A stretch of 64,000 nt of DNA. Origin: Durusdinium trenchii (taxonomy: Eukaryota > Sar > Dinophyceae > Suessiales > Symbiodiniaceae). Numbering within the stretch: position 1 is the first letter of the stretch; every line of letters starts with the position of its first letter. The translations under genes and the position numbers were made by a program. The stretch lies in NCBI GenBank assembly GCA_963970005.1, contig CAXAMN010023317.1:478665-542664 (forward strand), read 5' to 3'. A model generated the notes under the pieces. That model was given only the letters and a program-made list of their open reading frames with translations, did not search any database and was not told the DNA's origin. Below, piece after piece: positions 11,401 to 21,300 of this stretch.

Positions 11401-14341
11401 CTTTTAGCATTTTTTGCCCACTAACTGCTAAAGCTTGGAAAGGATGTTGCCTGGGAACCCCGTTTTCTGCGGGCTTCACCTGTATAGCCAAGGATTTATT
11501 GAGGGTGACCAGCGTGGTTCTATGCACTCATGCAGCGTGGTTGCAATCACGACCCCTACATTGTGGTCGAATAGAATAGGGTGCATCATGTGCATCCCAA
11601 ACCCTGATGAGATGAGTCAGGGACGTGTCATCTCATGATGTTTCCTGCAGGGAGTTGTGGAGTTTTGTTTTTCCGACTCATGACCTTCAGCTGGCTCAGG
11701 GGCCCAGACACGGGATAGGTAGATAGGTACGGTACACCTGCACGTTTTCTGGGCTGCTCAGGTTATCTGGGATGGATGAACTACGTGAAGTTTGAATTGA
11801 AGCATCATCGTTTGGCCCAACAGCAGCAGAAAAAACTAGAGGCGCTTGTGAGTCTATGAGTTTCAAGTCATTGTCGAACAATGAGACCGTGAAGAATGGC
11901 CTCAACACGTTTCTAGTCAAGCTTGGACAACAATATAACTCCATGTTAGATGTTTGGGACGATTTATGATATTTATGTTCTCGTTGAGTGGATTTTCCAC
12001 GTCTTTGGTCACAGGACCTTGAGATGCAAATGTCCAAAATGCAGCAGAAGCGCGAACACCAGATGATGAGGCGCTTGTGTTTGCCAACGGGCGTCGGTTT
12101 TCCCACATGTGTAGCGCATTTTTGCTTTGACAACTTGATGGTGCTGTGGTGCTGGTGTTGGCAACATTGGTTTGACTTCATCTCTGTTGTTGGTGAGCAC
12201 TGTTGAGAGCTGGTGTGGATGTTGACGGGACTTTGTTCCGCAGGTGTGCTGAAGCTTTTGCCGGTAAAGGGAGCGTGCTCAAAGGAATGGTTCTTCGACA
12301 GTGGCATGAGCAGAGTGTGGGCCACTAGCTCAGTCGCTTCTCGTTTTCGGTTGCCCATGGCCCAATATAGCCCACATAGTAGCCCACATGTGCCCAACTG
12401 CCAGCCGCGTTCCGACATCACATCCTGACCATCGGCCGTTTCCAGCAACACCTGCCTCGCTCGTGGTATCGCCTTCCTCGTCCATGGCAGTTCTAAGGGG
12501 AGAACGCAAAAATGGAAGCCGAGCGCGAACGGCTTGTGCATCTCAAGGAGCTCGAGACACAGAAGCAGCAAGCGGAAGAGCTTCGCTACTTGGCGCGGAG
12601 AGACTTTTTTGGGCGAAGAGGAGTGCAAATAGACAGGAGGGCCCTACTAGGGCCACTGTTTGTCTGGAGTGTTGGGAATTGGAATGGCTTTGGATGTTTC
12701 ACACGCTCCCACACAAAACACAAAAAAGAAGAGAACACACAGAGATGAAAGATGTTGGTTCGCATTGTGTGAACTACAAATGGCAGGCTTTTCTGATTTG
12801 CTCAGCCAGATGCCAGGCCAAACTCTACTGGTAGGTTGGAGGCCAGCGCTATCAGGTTCCTTTCGCTGATTAGTTGCCCACAGTGCCTCCAAGGCAAAGA
12901 ACGAATTGCTCGGGCGCTGGATGGCATGGGCTGTCGGCGCACTCGTGTAGTTCTGACCGAGCAGCCTGGTGTAGTTCTGACCGAGCGGTGCGTGTTTCCA
13001 GGGGAAGAGCCCAGACATCAGTGAGTTTAAACATGTTGTCCTTTTGACCGGACATGTAGGAAGGGGTGCCTTCCTAATGTTTGTGGACCATGCAGCCATG
13101 CATGTGATGCATAGTGTGATGTATTTTAATATGTGATTTTATGTGTTCTTTTTGGAAGTTTGGACCTGCCAATCACTGCATATGTCCCAGTCAAAAGTTT
13201 GGTCAAACGTCTCCATGGCATGTCGTTTCTTTGAGGTTCTTCTCCGGCTGGGCCGCTGTCTATGACAAGGCCAAGCTGGATCAGATGTACCGATTGGAAC
13301 ACAACGAGCAGATGCTGAAATATTCCCAGCACCTCGGTGGCACCGGACCAGCGGACCTGTGGCACCAGACCTGGCTTCCTTCCAACCTTCCGACCGCCAC
13401 ACGTCTTGCCGTTTGGCCGAAGCCAAGGTTCATGCTCGGGCAGAAGTTCCGTAAGGATGCCAAGGCGGGGCGAAGACGGAGGAGCTGCACAGTGGGCGCG
13501 GACGGACTGTGAGCAGTCCGTCTCCCAAAGGTGTGTGGAAGAGGTGTTGTACAAGGTTGATCAAGGTTGTACGTTTTTGTTTTTCCTCAACTTTCGACGT
13601 ATATGAATGGGAAGGGGAGTGTCCCTGATTTCGATTGGCATTGCCAGCGGCAACTACCATTCGGATTCTCGGTTTGCTACAGCCTTCTATTTCGGCCGTG
13701 ATTCAATTCAAGACACAGGCATGCACAGACCGTGTTCCTGGCACAGCGTTGAGGCCTTGCAGGCAGAGGTCTTCTCTGCTTGGCACATCCATGGCCGCTT
13801 CGAAGCCCACGAAGCGCATCACGAAACGCTGCAGGCCTCGTGTTGCGAAACGTCGACATCCTTGGACTCCGATGCCGTTCGATGCTGCTTGAGCCTGTCA
13901 GTACCGCCCGGCCGCTGTTAGGAACGCCTGGCTCATGCCAACTCCGATATCCAGCAGCTGGAGCATCATTGCGCAGACCTTCAGGAGAAAAAGGAACATG
14001 AAGAACTCAGTGAGCTAGTGTGCCACGGTAGTTACATGTAATTACTTTAAAAGGCTGGTGTGGGGTTTAGAGACGCGAGACCAAGCGTGAATGTGACCGA
14101 TCTACTTTGTAGCAAAGCTAATATGCCATATGGCCATATGCTATACTTTGTAGTCTAAGATTCCTCCCTTTGATTCAAAAGAATCAGATCTTTTCGAACA
14201 AATCCATCTTTTGAGGATGAGCTGCAGATGTACTACCAGCAGATTCGGGATATCACCAACACTCTTCAAAAGGAGCTCCAAACCAAGGAGGAATTGGCCT
14301 CTGAACTTCGGGACGCCTATGAAAAGCTCCGCACGGCGAAG
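5401..14341 (+). CDS. Same coiled-coil gene, central Trp-helix repeat exons
   Basis: At least eighteen short exons encode amphipathic helices with a recurring L-x-x-x-W pattern: 5401-5451, 5543-5605 (HHDAWAAHFKNHQ), 5884-5975 (MLIDAWAQWKLL), 7221-7316, 8241-8321 (LQLRRWAEGDRRGL), ~8620-8744, ~8901-8995, ~9120-9276, ~9510-9583, ~10600-10660, ~10757-10823, ~11308-11400, ~11771-11848, ~12013-12077, ~12242-12310 (LKGMVLRQWHEQ), ~12498-12600, ~12893-12952 (NELLGRWMAWAVGAL), ~13238-13346, ~13735-13850 (AEVFSAWHIHGRFEAH), 13922-14009 and 14216-14341. Several are exact multiples of three with phase-0 ends (51, 63, 96, 81 and 126 nt). The Trp spacing recalls Sfi1/centrin-binding repeats, but that is a resemblance, not an assignment. 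One intron (5823-5883) is only 61 nt. Near 6929 the frame is broken by TAA, so an exon border there is unresolved. Confidence 0.65.
5606..5705. repeat. TAG-rich dispersed repeat in intron
   Basis: Imperfect copies of ACTAGTAACAAGGGCATCG and related units with AAGAAGCTACTAG. This is a diverged member of the family seen at 15.2 kb, in opposite orientation, lying in the intron after the exon ending at 5605. Confidence 0.7.
8410..8503 (+). repeat. TAG-rich dispersed repeat in intron
   Basis: Units such as TTGTTACTACTAGTAAGGCA and TTGCTACTAGTAGCGA match the TAG-rich family (TTCTTG / AAGGCC / GATGCCC variants between CTAGTAG cores). It lies in an intron of the coiled-coil gene. Confidence 0.7.
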
Positions 14342-14689
14342 GTGGGTCGGTTGCTTCAAGAGAAGGAGGTTTGGTGTTGAACACTTGTAGTAGTTTGTCC
14401 TGATGGTTTCCTTCTTTTGTTGTGATTGTAGAATTGCCTGTGCAGTATTGCATATTTCAATGTATCTCATTGCGCTGTAATTATACAGTTGATTGATTAT
14501 ATAATCGAATGCGCAGCCACATTTGGACGGACTTGATGTTGTCCCCGTCTTTGAGTCTGGAGGCTCTAACACCGAACTGAGGGAAGCTTCTGTTTCGCTT
14601 CTTCACTTTCAACAGCTAGTCCAAAGTTGAACGTCTTTCTCCAACGACTTCCACCTCTATCCTGAACGGTGCCCTCTGGGCCCTCCAGG

Positions 14690-15190
14690 CGCCGCCCGGG
14701 GGCGACACCGGTCGCTCCGCCGGCAGCGAGCCGCGGCCCCGCGCGCCGGGCGCGGCGACGCCTCGGAGCCAGCGCACGCCGCGCGACCGGGAGCCGCTGG
14801 GGATACGGTATCAGGACCTGGACGAAGCAGTTGGGAAGAACATGGAAGAATGCACATAATTACATGTTTTGTTTGGACATGTCCAGGCATGGGAGGATCA
14901 TGGAGGATCTGATAGATAGTGTTCCATTGTTTTGAGACATCTTTCTTCGAAATGCCCAGATTCTCTGAAGAATTGGAGGCGCTCGCTGCAACCGCTCCTG
15001 GCAGGATGGAGGCACTGCAGCCACAGCGCCGGTGTCGGCTCTCGGGCCGAACAAACGGGAAGCCTCTGCGATGTCCTCGGCGTCGACGGCACCCACGCTG
15101 CCACGCAGGATACCACGTGGCGAGGCTCGGAATCGAGAGGGGAGCCCCTACAGTAGTTTCTTGCTCCTAGTAGTAAGGCCAGGCCCCTAG
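14690..15190 (+). CDS. Same coiled-coil gene, disordered C-terminal exons
   Basis: After the last strong coiled-coil exon come two low-complexity exons. The first (about 14690-14828) is Pro/Arg/Gly/Ser-rich, includes PREPLGIRYQDLDEA-type sequence and ends at a GTTGGG donor. The second starts after a CAG at 15004, is Ala/Ser/Thr/Pro-rich, and its frame runs into the TAG-rich dispersed repeat, ending in SSFLLLVVRPGP and TAG at 15188-15190. In other copies the repeat would stay open in this frame; here two bases (AG) are missing relative to the standard unit, which creates the stop. Whether the mRNA really ends here, or splices on across the gap, cannot be told. Confidence 0.45.
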
Positions 15191-15812
15191 TAGCGATGCG
15201 CTTGTTCCTAGTAGCTTCTTGCTCCTAGTNNNNNNNNNNNNNNNNNNNNNNNNNNNNNNNNNNNNNNNNNNNNNNNNNNNNNNNNNNNNNNNNNNNNNNN
15301 NNNNNNNNNNNNNNNNNNNNNNNNNNNNNNNNNNNNNNNNNNNNNNNNNNNNNNNNNNNNNNNNNNNNNNNNNNNNNNNNNNNNNNNNNNNNNNNNNNNN
15401 NNNNNNNNNNNNNNNNNNNNNNNNNNNNNNNNNNNNNNNNNNNNNNNNNNNNNNNNNNNNNNNNNNNNNNNNNNNNNNNNNNNNNNNNNNNNNNNNNNNN
15501 NNNNNNNNNNNNNNNNNNNNNNNNNNNNNNNNNNNNNNNNNNNNNNNNNNNNNNNNNNNNNNNNNNNNNNNNNNNNNNNNNNNNNNNNNNNNNNNNNNNN
15601 NNNNNNNNNNNNNNNNNNNNNNNNNNNNNNNNNNNNNNNNNNNNNNNNNNNNNNNNNNNNNNNNNNNNNNNNNNNNNNNNNNNNNNNNNNNNNNNNNNNN
15701 NNNNNNNNNNNNNNNNNNNNNNNNNNNNNNNNNNGCCCCTAGTAGCGATGCCCTTGTTCCTAGTAGCTTCTTGCTCCTAGTAGTAAGGCCAGGAGCCCCT
15801 AGTTCCTAGTAG
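15150..15812 (+). repeat. TAG-rich tandem array spanning the assembly gap
   Basis: Both edges of the gap carry the same higher-order unit made of three variants: CTAGTAGCTTCTTGCTC (17 nt), CTAGTAGTAAGGCCAGGAG plus CCC (22 nt) and CTAGTAGCGATGCCCTTG plus TTC (21 nt), 60 nt in total. Sixty is divisible by three, so one frame stays open through the array (FLLLVVRPGAPSSDALV repeating). The gap is most simply more of this array that could not be assembled. Confidence 0.75.
15230..15734. other. Assembly gap (505 N)
   Basis: A run of N bases. The flanks are the same tandem repeat on both sides, so the true length is uncertain. The open reading frame that appears to cross it is an artefact of unknown residues. 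Confidence 0.99.
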
Positions 15813-17104
15813 CTTCAGAAGATGATGATTGAGTTGAAGACAATTACAGAGAGCGTCTGGCCTTGGTGATGCATTACAATGCCCAGGCGGCTGGATTACA
15901 GACTTCAAGGGCTGGTGTAAATTTCTTAATCGAAGGGCGGTGATGTAAAGACTTGAAAGCGAGAGAGAGAGAGAGAGAGAGAGGGAGAAGAGAGCGTTGA
16001 TTCAAAGCGAGCCACTTTTACATTTGGACAGTTTTACATCGAGTCATGTGCGCTTCAGCATGGAGAACGACCCGTCTTCCAGCGGCAGGACTCACCGTCC
16101 AAGTGTGATTGGCGAGCAGCAGTGCAACGCATGAATGAGGAGGGCCTTGTGCACTTGGACAGTTAGCAAGAAAAGTCAGCGTGCTGAATGGAAAGGAATT
16201 GCCAAATGGCACATCCTAATGCTTTGTACTGGGTGCCATTATGCATACCATTACTGTAGAATTTGTTGCAAAAGGACCCGCGAATTTTCTCACAAAGGTA
16301 GAGTCAGAGATCATGTTACCCCAGCCGCATTGCAGGGACATGTACACTAGAAACCTTGGGTGCTTGAAAATTTGTCCACAAGCAGACCCATGAGCTTTCA
16401 CCTGGCGCAGGTTATTCTATAAAACATCGGAACTCGTTCAAATCTAATTCATGGCATTTCTGTTGGATGTTGCGACTTTGACAGCCTGCGCCAGACGGAA
16501 TCGCCGGTAATTCACCATCATTTAAGCTCCGCGTACGGCGACGTACGCGGGCCAGCAACAGGACCGCGAAATGCCCCAATCGAATAGCACCCTGTGAGTT
16601 TTTTTCACGACTTTGGATAATGCTCTTAAGATGAAAAACTGTATTTCTGCGCGTGGTGCCGCGCCAAACTCGCCGGCTTTTGACCGTCAGCCCATGTGTC
16701 TGATCGAATTCTCTTAGTGCGTGGGAAGATGCTGGATGCCCTCATGGTATTTTTGGTTGCGGTGCGTTGGCCACCAAAACGCTCGACCGAAGTTGCGGCT
16801 CTTTTTGTAAAATACTGTAGGAATACGTAAGAATAAGAATCTCAAGAAGTGCCATGTAAAACCGCATAAGACCACCTTCTGTTGTTGACCCTCAGTGTTC
16901 CAAGAAGCGGATGGAAGCCAAACACTCAGCATGCAAGCAGATCCCCCTGTTTGGGGGTTGCGACCGGTGTTTGTTCGGGTCACTCAGTATCAAAGTGGGG
17001 CTGGGAAGGCGGGTATTCGTTGGAGGGTATCGTCTCGTGCGCCTCCAATCGCAGCTTTCTGTAGCCATGGACAGATTCGCGCTGATTCCGTGAAGAGAAT
17101 GCAG
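15813..17104. other. Gap-flanking region without a recognised gene
   Basis: It contains a (GA)n microsatellite at 15959-15983 and otherwise unique sequence. I see no supported exon. The frame at 16895-17100 is open in two phases but neither resembles a known protein. Confidence 0.4.
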
Positions 17105-17625
17105 GGATGTTCGATGTGGAGAAAGTGCTGCAAAAGGAGTTCAAGGCTGGCCGATGCCATGAAGGAATTGTTCTGCAGGTTTGCGAAGCGCACCGGAAAT
17201 GAAACAGGTCCGGCAGGCAAAGTGTCTGAATTCTTCCTACAGTCTTACTGTAATTTATATCATTTAGATTCCACGATTCTAGTGTGATTAAATAAGGTGT
17301 TTTCCCAAACGTGGGAGATAGGTCACAGTGGTACGTAATGTAGATGTTGTTGTAATGATTATGTTGTTACATACAATAATATCAGTGTTTCTCTACTTAT
17401 ATACTGTACTCTCACATGTGACTCATGTGACCTGTTACAGTGTATCACCACCCCTCAGACGTCACTCTAGGCCTGGCGTCGCTCGCCCCAGCGGGCCACG
17501 GCCGCGCTGCGGCGCTGGGCGCCGCAGCTCGGCGCTGCGCGGCTGGTGCAGCTGCTGGGGGCCATGAAGCAGACCTCGCTGGAGACTTCGATGAGACGAG
17601 TCGAAGAGGAACGAAACGGAGCTTT
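17105..17625 (+). CDS. Two unassigned exons between the coiled-coil and PPR genes
   Basis: One candidate exon near 17105-17192 reads GMFDVEKVLQKEFKAGRCHE in a helical, charged frame and could end at the AG before 17193. A second starts after the CTAG at 17469 and reads AWRRSPQRATAALRRWAPQ, then LVQLLGAMKQTSLETSMRR. The second could be a further Trp-helix exon of the upstream coiled-coil gene, or the first coding exon of the PPR gene, whose leader region often has an LLxxM motif. I cannot decide. GC content is high, as in neighbouring exons. Confidence 0.35.
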
Positions 17626-18255
17626 TGCCTATTCTTGCCCAAATAGAATCTAATATTAGGAATCATTACTGGTAGGAACATTGATAGAAACAGAGAAAGC
17701 CGCAGTGGCTTGGAACCAATGTTCAATTCATTGCTGTCCTTTGTTTTCATTGCTACATATTGCCACCTTGAACCAGAAGGCATCACAGAAACCCCAGCAC
17801 CAACTGAGTGTTTAACCTTCATTTGACCTCACTCGCCCAGATGTTTGTATCTGTCAGTAACGGAAGTTCCGACCAACCCACTGCGACCAGGGCGATTTTC
17901 GGGTGTGTCAGATTTGACTGAAGAGTTGAAGATGACTTGACTGAGGAACTTGGGCCACAAAAAAGGTGTCCGAAAGGGCATTGACCGCCTAGAACCATCC
18001 ACAGTCAGAGGAATGCGCCAGTTTTGTTTTAGGGGTACGACGTACGATGTTAAACTAGCTGGCTACTACACCCATTTGGAGCTGAAGCGCCTAACTCGTG
18101 GGTCGTAGGCCCAGCAATGAAAGGGAGCATAATTATTGCGTGGCTGATTGAGCTAAGAGGCAGAAAGTTGGAGGTTGTTCATGATCCGATGACGACTCTT
18201 TATCAAAGGTTTGGTGAAAGAGTGTTGGCATGAAGATGCATGAAGGCATGAACCA

Positions 18256-18320
18256 AGAGGTACCAACGGGGGTGGATGCAGCTTAATAATTAAGCTGCAT
18301 CCATCCCTGTTGGTACCTCT
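18256..18320. repeat. Near-perfect 65-nt palindrome
   Basis: Arms of about 32 nt pair with three mismatches around an AATAATT centre: the left arm begins GAGGTACCAAC and the right arm ends GTTGGTACCTC, with GGATGCAGCTTAA inside. It could be a hairpin or the tip of a small inverted-repeat element. It lies just upstream of the first clear PPR exon. Confidence 0.85.
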
Positions 18321-18367
18321 CTGTGTTCTTTGCACAAAAAGGCTCTGAACATCGGCGCGTCTGACAG

Positions 18368-21300
18368 TGCGTAGAGACCTGGTCCGCTCAGGAGACCAAT
18401 GTCTATCATTTTGGTGCAGCCATCAGTGGGCGACCTCAGACGGAACGCAGTGACCACGGACCTCGCGTTCGGTTCGGTCGCGTTCGGATCCGGATCCGGG
18501 CGGTTGACATGTCTCACTTCCGCAAGAGACTGGCCAGATTCACCCAGTAGATTTCACCCCCTTTGTCACAGAAGGTCCGCTTGACAACAGGTTGGCATGG
18601 AAGTTCATCAACGGTAGAGAAGGCAGTTCTGAGATTTCCCACGTTCCAAGTTCCAAGCCTGATGCATCATTGTACAAGCTGAGGTGCCTGCGCATCTTGG
18701 TTGACTGCGCTTGAGCTCCTGAAGTTCATGAAGCTCCAGCAAGTGCAGCCGAACGTGGTGGTCTATGGCCCTGTGGCCAGAATTGGGGGGCAAACTGGAC
18801 ACTTACAAGGGGGGGCAGTATGCACCCGGTGTTGCATCCTGACTTTCCCTTGTTTTGATGCGGGGACCTTTGGAAAATCATGAATCTGACACTCTGGCTT
18901 TTTGTCGTGTAGTTGTGGTTCTTTGTTGTATCATGTTGTATCGGCCTGGGAGCCAAGTTAAGCAGCATAATGTTGAAGTAGTTTCAAGGAAGTTCTGCTT
19001 TTGCATCCTTGTTGGCAGAGTGGGGGTTTCTTGTGCTTGACTTGGCGATTGTTGGCCTCTCAAGCTGCAGGAGTCAGTACAATAAGTGGTTTTAGAAGTC
19101 AGACGAGTCAGGGTCAGGTAAAATTATAACATTGAAGGCATTTGATGTTTACCCAAGCCAAGGCGGCAAGAGATATATGAGGCAAACAGCGTTTGGTGTG
19201 CGGCATTTCTGCATGTTGGCTCTGATCTTTCCATCGTTCCGTTTCGCTTTTGGCTCTGAGGTGGAGCCATTGGTCTGTGTGACTGGCCCATGGCGCTGCA
19301 CTTGCTGGATCAGATGCACCAGGATCAGGCGTTCTTCACGACCGACCGCTGGTCCCATCCCCCGTCGTTCGTGGAGGCCTCCCAGGCGTCGCTGGCCGAT
19401 TCGGTGGGTGAATTCAAGGTCTTCGTCCGTCGGACAGCGACAAAAGCCCTTCGGAACAAGAGGGTTGCCCGTTAGGCTCTTCGCGGATCGTCATGATTTG
19501 GCAAATCGCGTAGCTGCCCTGCCCTTGGCACCGCTTCGAAAATACCATGGAGGCGGATTTGTTGTACCACCCACGAGTGATAAAACCTGTCCTTCATGCT
19601 CTTGAACGTCCGCGGACGCGCTGGCAAATGCCTCTCAACAGACCCCACGATGGTAGTGGCTTGGACCTGGAGACATGCACGGTAGATATGTACCGCATTA
19701 TGGGGATGTGCCATACAATCCATTACATGCCAACCTCCTGTCACCTCGAATGAAACCAATTACACTCCTTCATGGTTGGTGATCATTTCTCCTCCAGAGT
19801 GAACCGCTCCGTCCCAGCCGTGCCTCGCGCTGTGTGTCGTCGTGCAGCTCTTCCTGAAGGTCGCGCCGAACGTCGTGGTCTATAATGCCGCAGCTGAGCC
19901 GCAGGGTGTTGGTGGCACCATGCGCAGGTGTTGGGGACTGTGTTCATCGCATCAATGAAAATCTCGTCTCAATCGGGTGGTCATCCGAAACAAGCCAGAG
20001 AGCCGAGCCCAATGAGTGGCTCTTTGGGCCGTGTTGATGGGCTGGAGGTGCTGGAGGGTGAGCACTGTCAGCAACCCCACCCAACTACCTGGCTACTTGA
20101 CGCTAGATTGGCAATTTTTGGCAGGGCCCATAAAGGTTGTGTTTTCAACGTGTCTGGCTTGAGGCGATCAAGGCTGCTGACTGGATGCATGCCTGCGCCT
20201 TGCTGGAGCAGATGCATCAGGTGGGCAGGCTCGCTATAGTACGTACTGATCAACCCATATCAAACCATTTATATAACGGTTACATACGGTTACACTTGAT
20301 TTGATTGTCTTCGACCACCAGTTTAACGCCCAGGTGGAATGATCATCACGCAAATATCTGATTAAGTGGTTGTGAATATGTTGTGCTTCCTTCGTTCCCA
20401 CACGGGTTTTAAAAGGGAACTCCGCAGCTTTCATCCAGGGAAGATGACCAGAGAGGGCGAGGCACACTCCTACAGAGTGTTTGCGTTTTTTTAAGGCCAC
20501 AAGTATGTTCGGTTCCTGTGAGGCCTGTCAATTTGACGGCCACAATTTATGGCCGACATCGTTTCGAGTTCGGCGCCTCACGAAGCATGTCAGGGAGTGT
20601 GTGGCCGCATGATCATAATCATATTTGGCCCATGGGGCCCATGGGGCATCAGTCTGACGATCAGGAATGACATGGAACGACCTGTTGATTCCGTTTCAGG
20701 AGCTTGTGCAGCCTGACGTGGTGACTTACAACTCACTGCTCCGCAGTTGCAATGGCCAGTGGAGCTTGAAGCTCCTGCAGCAGCGACTTGACGGGAGGTG
20801 CTGCGAATCGGAAGTTGATGGAAGGCGAGGGGTCTCAATGAACAGCTCTCGCCACCGCTCCAATTCTAGATGACAGCGGAAGACAACTCAGATGAACCGA
20901 ACAGAAGACAGAAGTTCTTTGGTGCTTGAGGATGCTTTTGTGCGTCATTGACTTTTGACCTTCCATGGATTGAGGGGAGAGTAGCTGTCCTTTCTGAGGA
21001 TGAAGAGGAAGAAACTGTGGCCAGATCTGGTCTCCTACAACACCGCCATGGATGTCCTTCAGAAATCCAGCAGCTGGAGAGAAGCGCTCGAGATGTGGCG
21101 GACCATGCCGCCCTCGCCAGATGTGGTCACCATGAACACGGCCATGCTGGCCTTGGTGAGCCTTGGTCGCTGTTTCCGTTTCTTTTCCAGGAAGGAGGAG
21201 GGCCGACCTGGCCCCACAGAACACCGACCTGGCCCCAATGAGAAGATTTAGATGACCACAATGACGTGCTCTGAGACATAGAATTCATTGAGAATTGGTA

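Noticed and set aside
11696-12628. 310-codon minus-strand ORF
   Set aside because: It runs antisense to several well-supported coiled-coil exons and resembles nothing; length alone is not evidence in this genome.
15219-15809. 196-codon ORF across the gap
   Set aside because: Almost all residues are unknown because of N bases.
15150-15812. CRISPR array
   Set aside because: Regular repeats, but there are no unique spacers; the variants are repeat units themselves.
18256-18320. Rho-independent terminator
   Set aside because: Strong hairpin, but the eukaryotic context and missing T-run make a bacterial terminator meaningless here.
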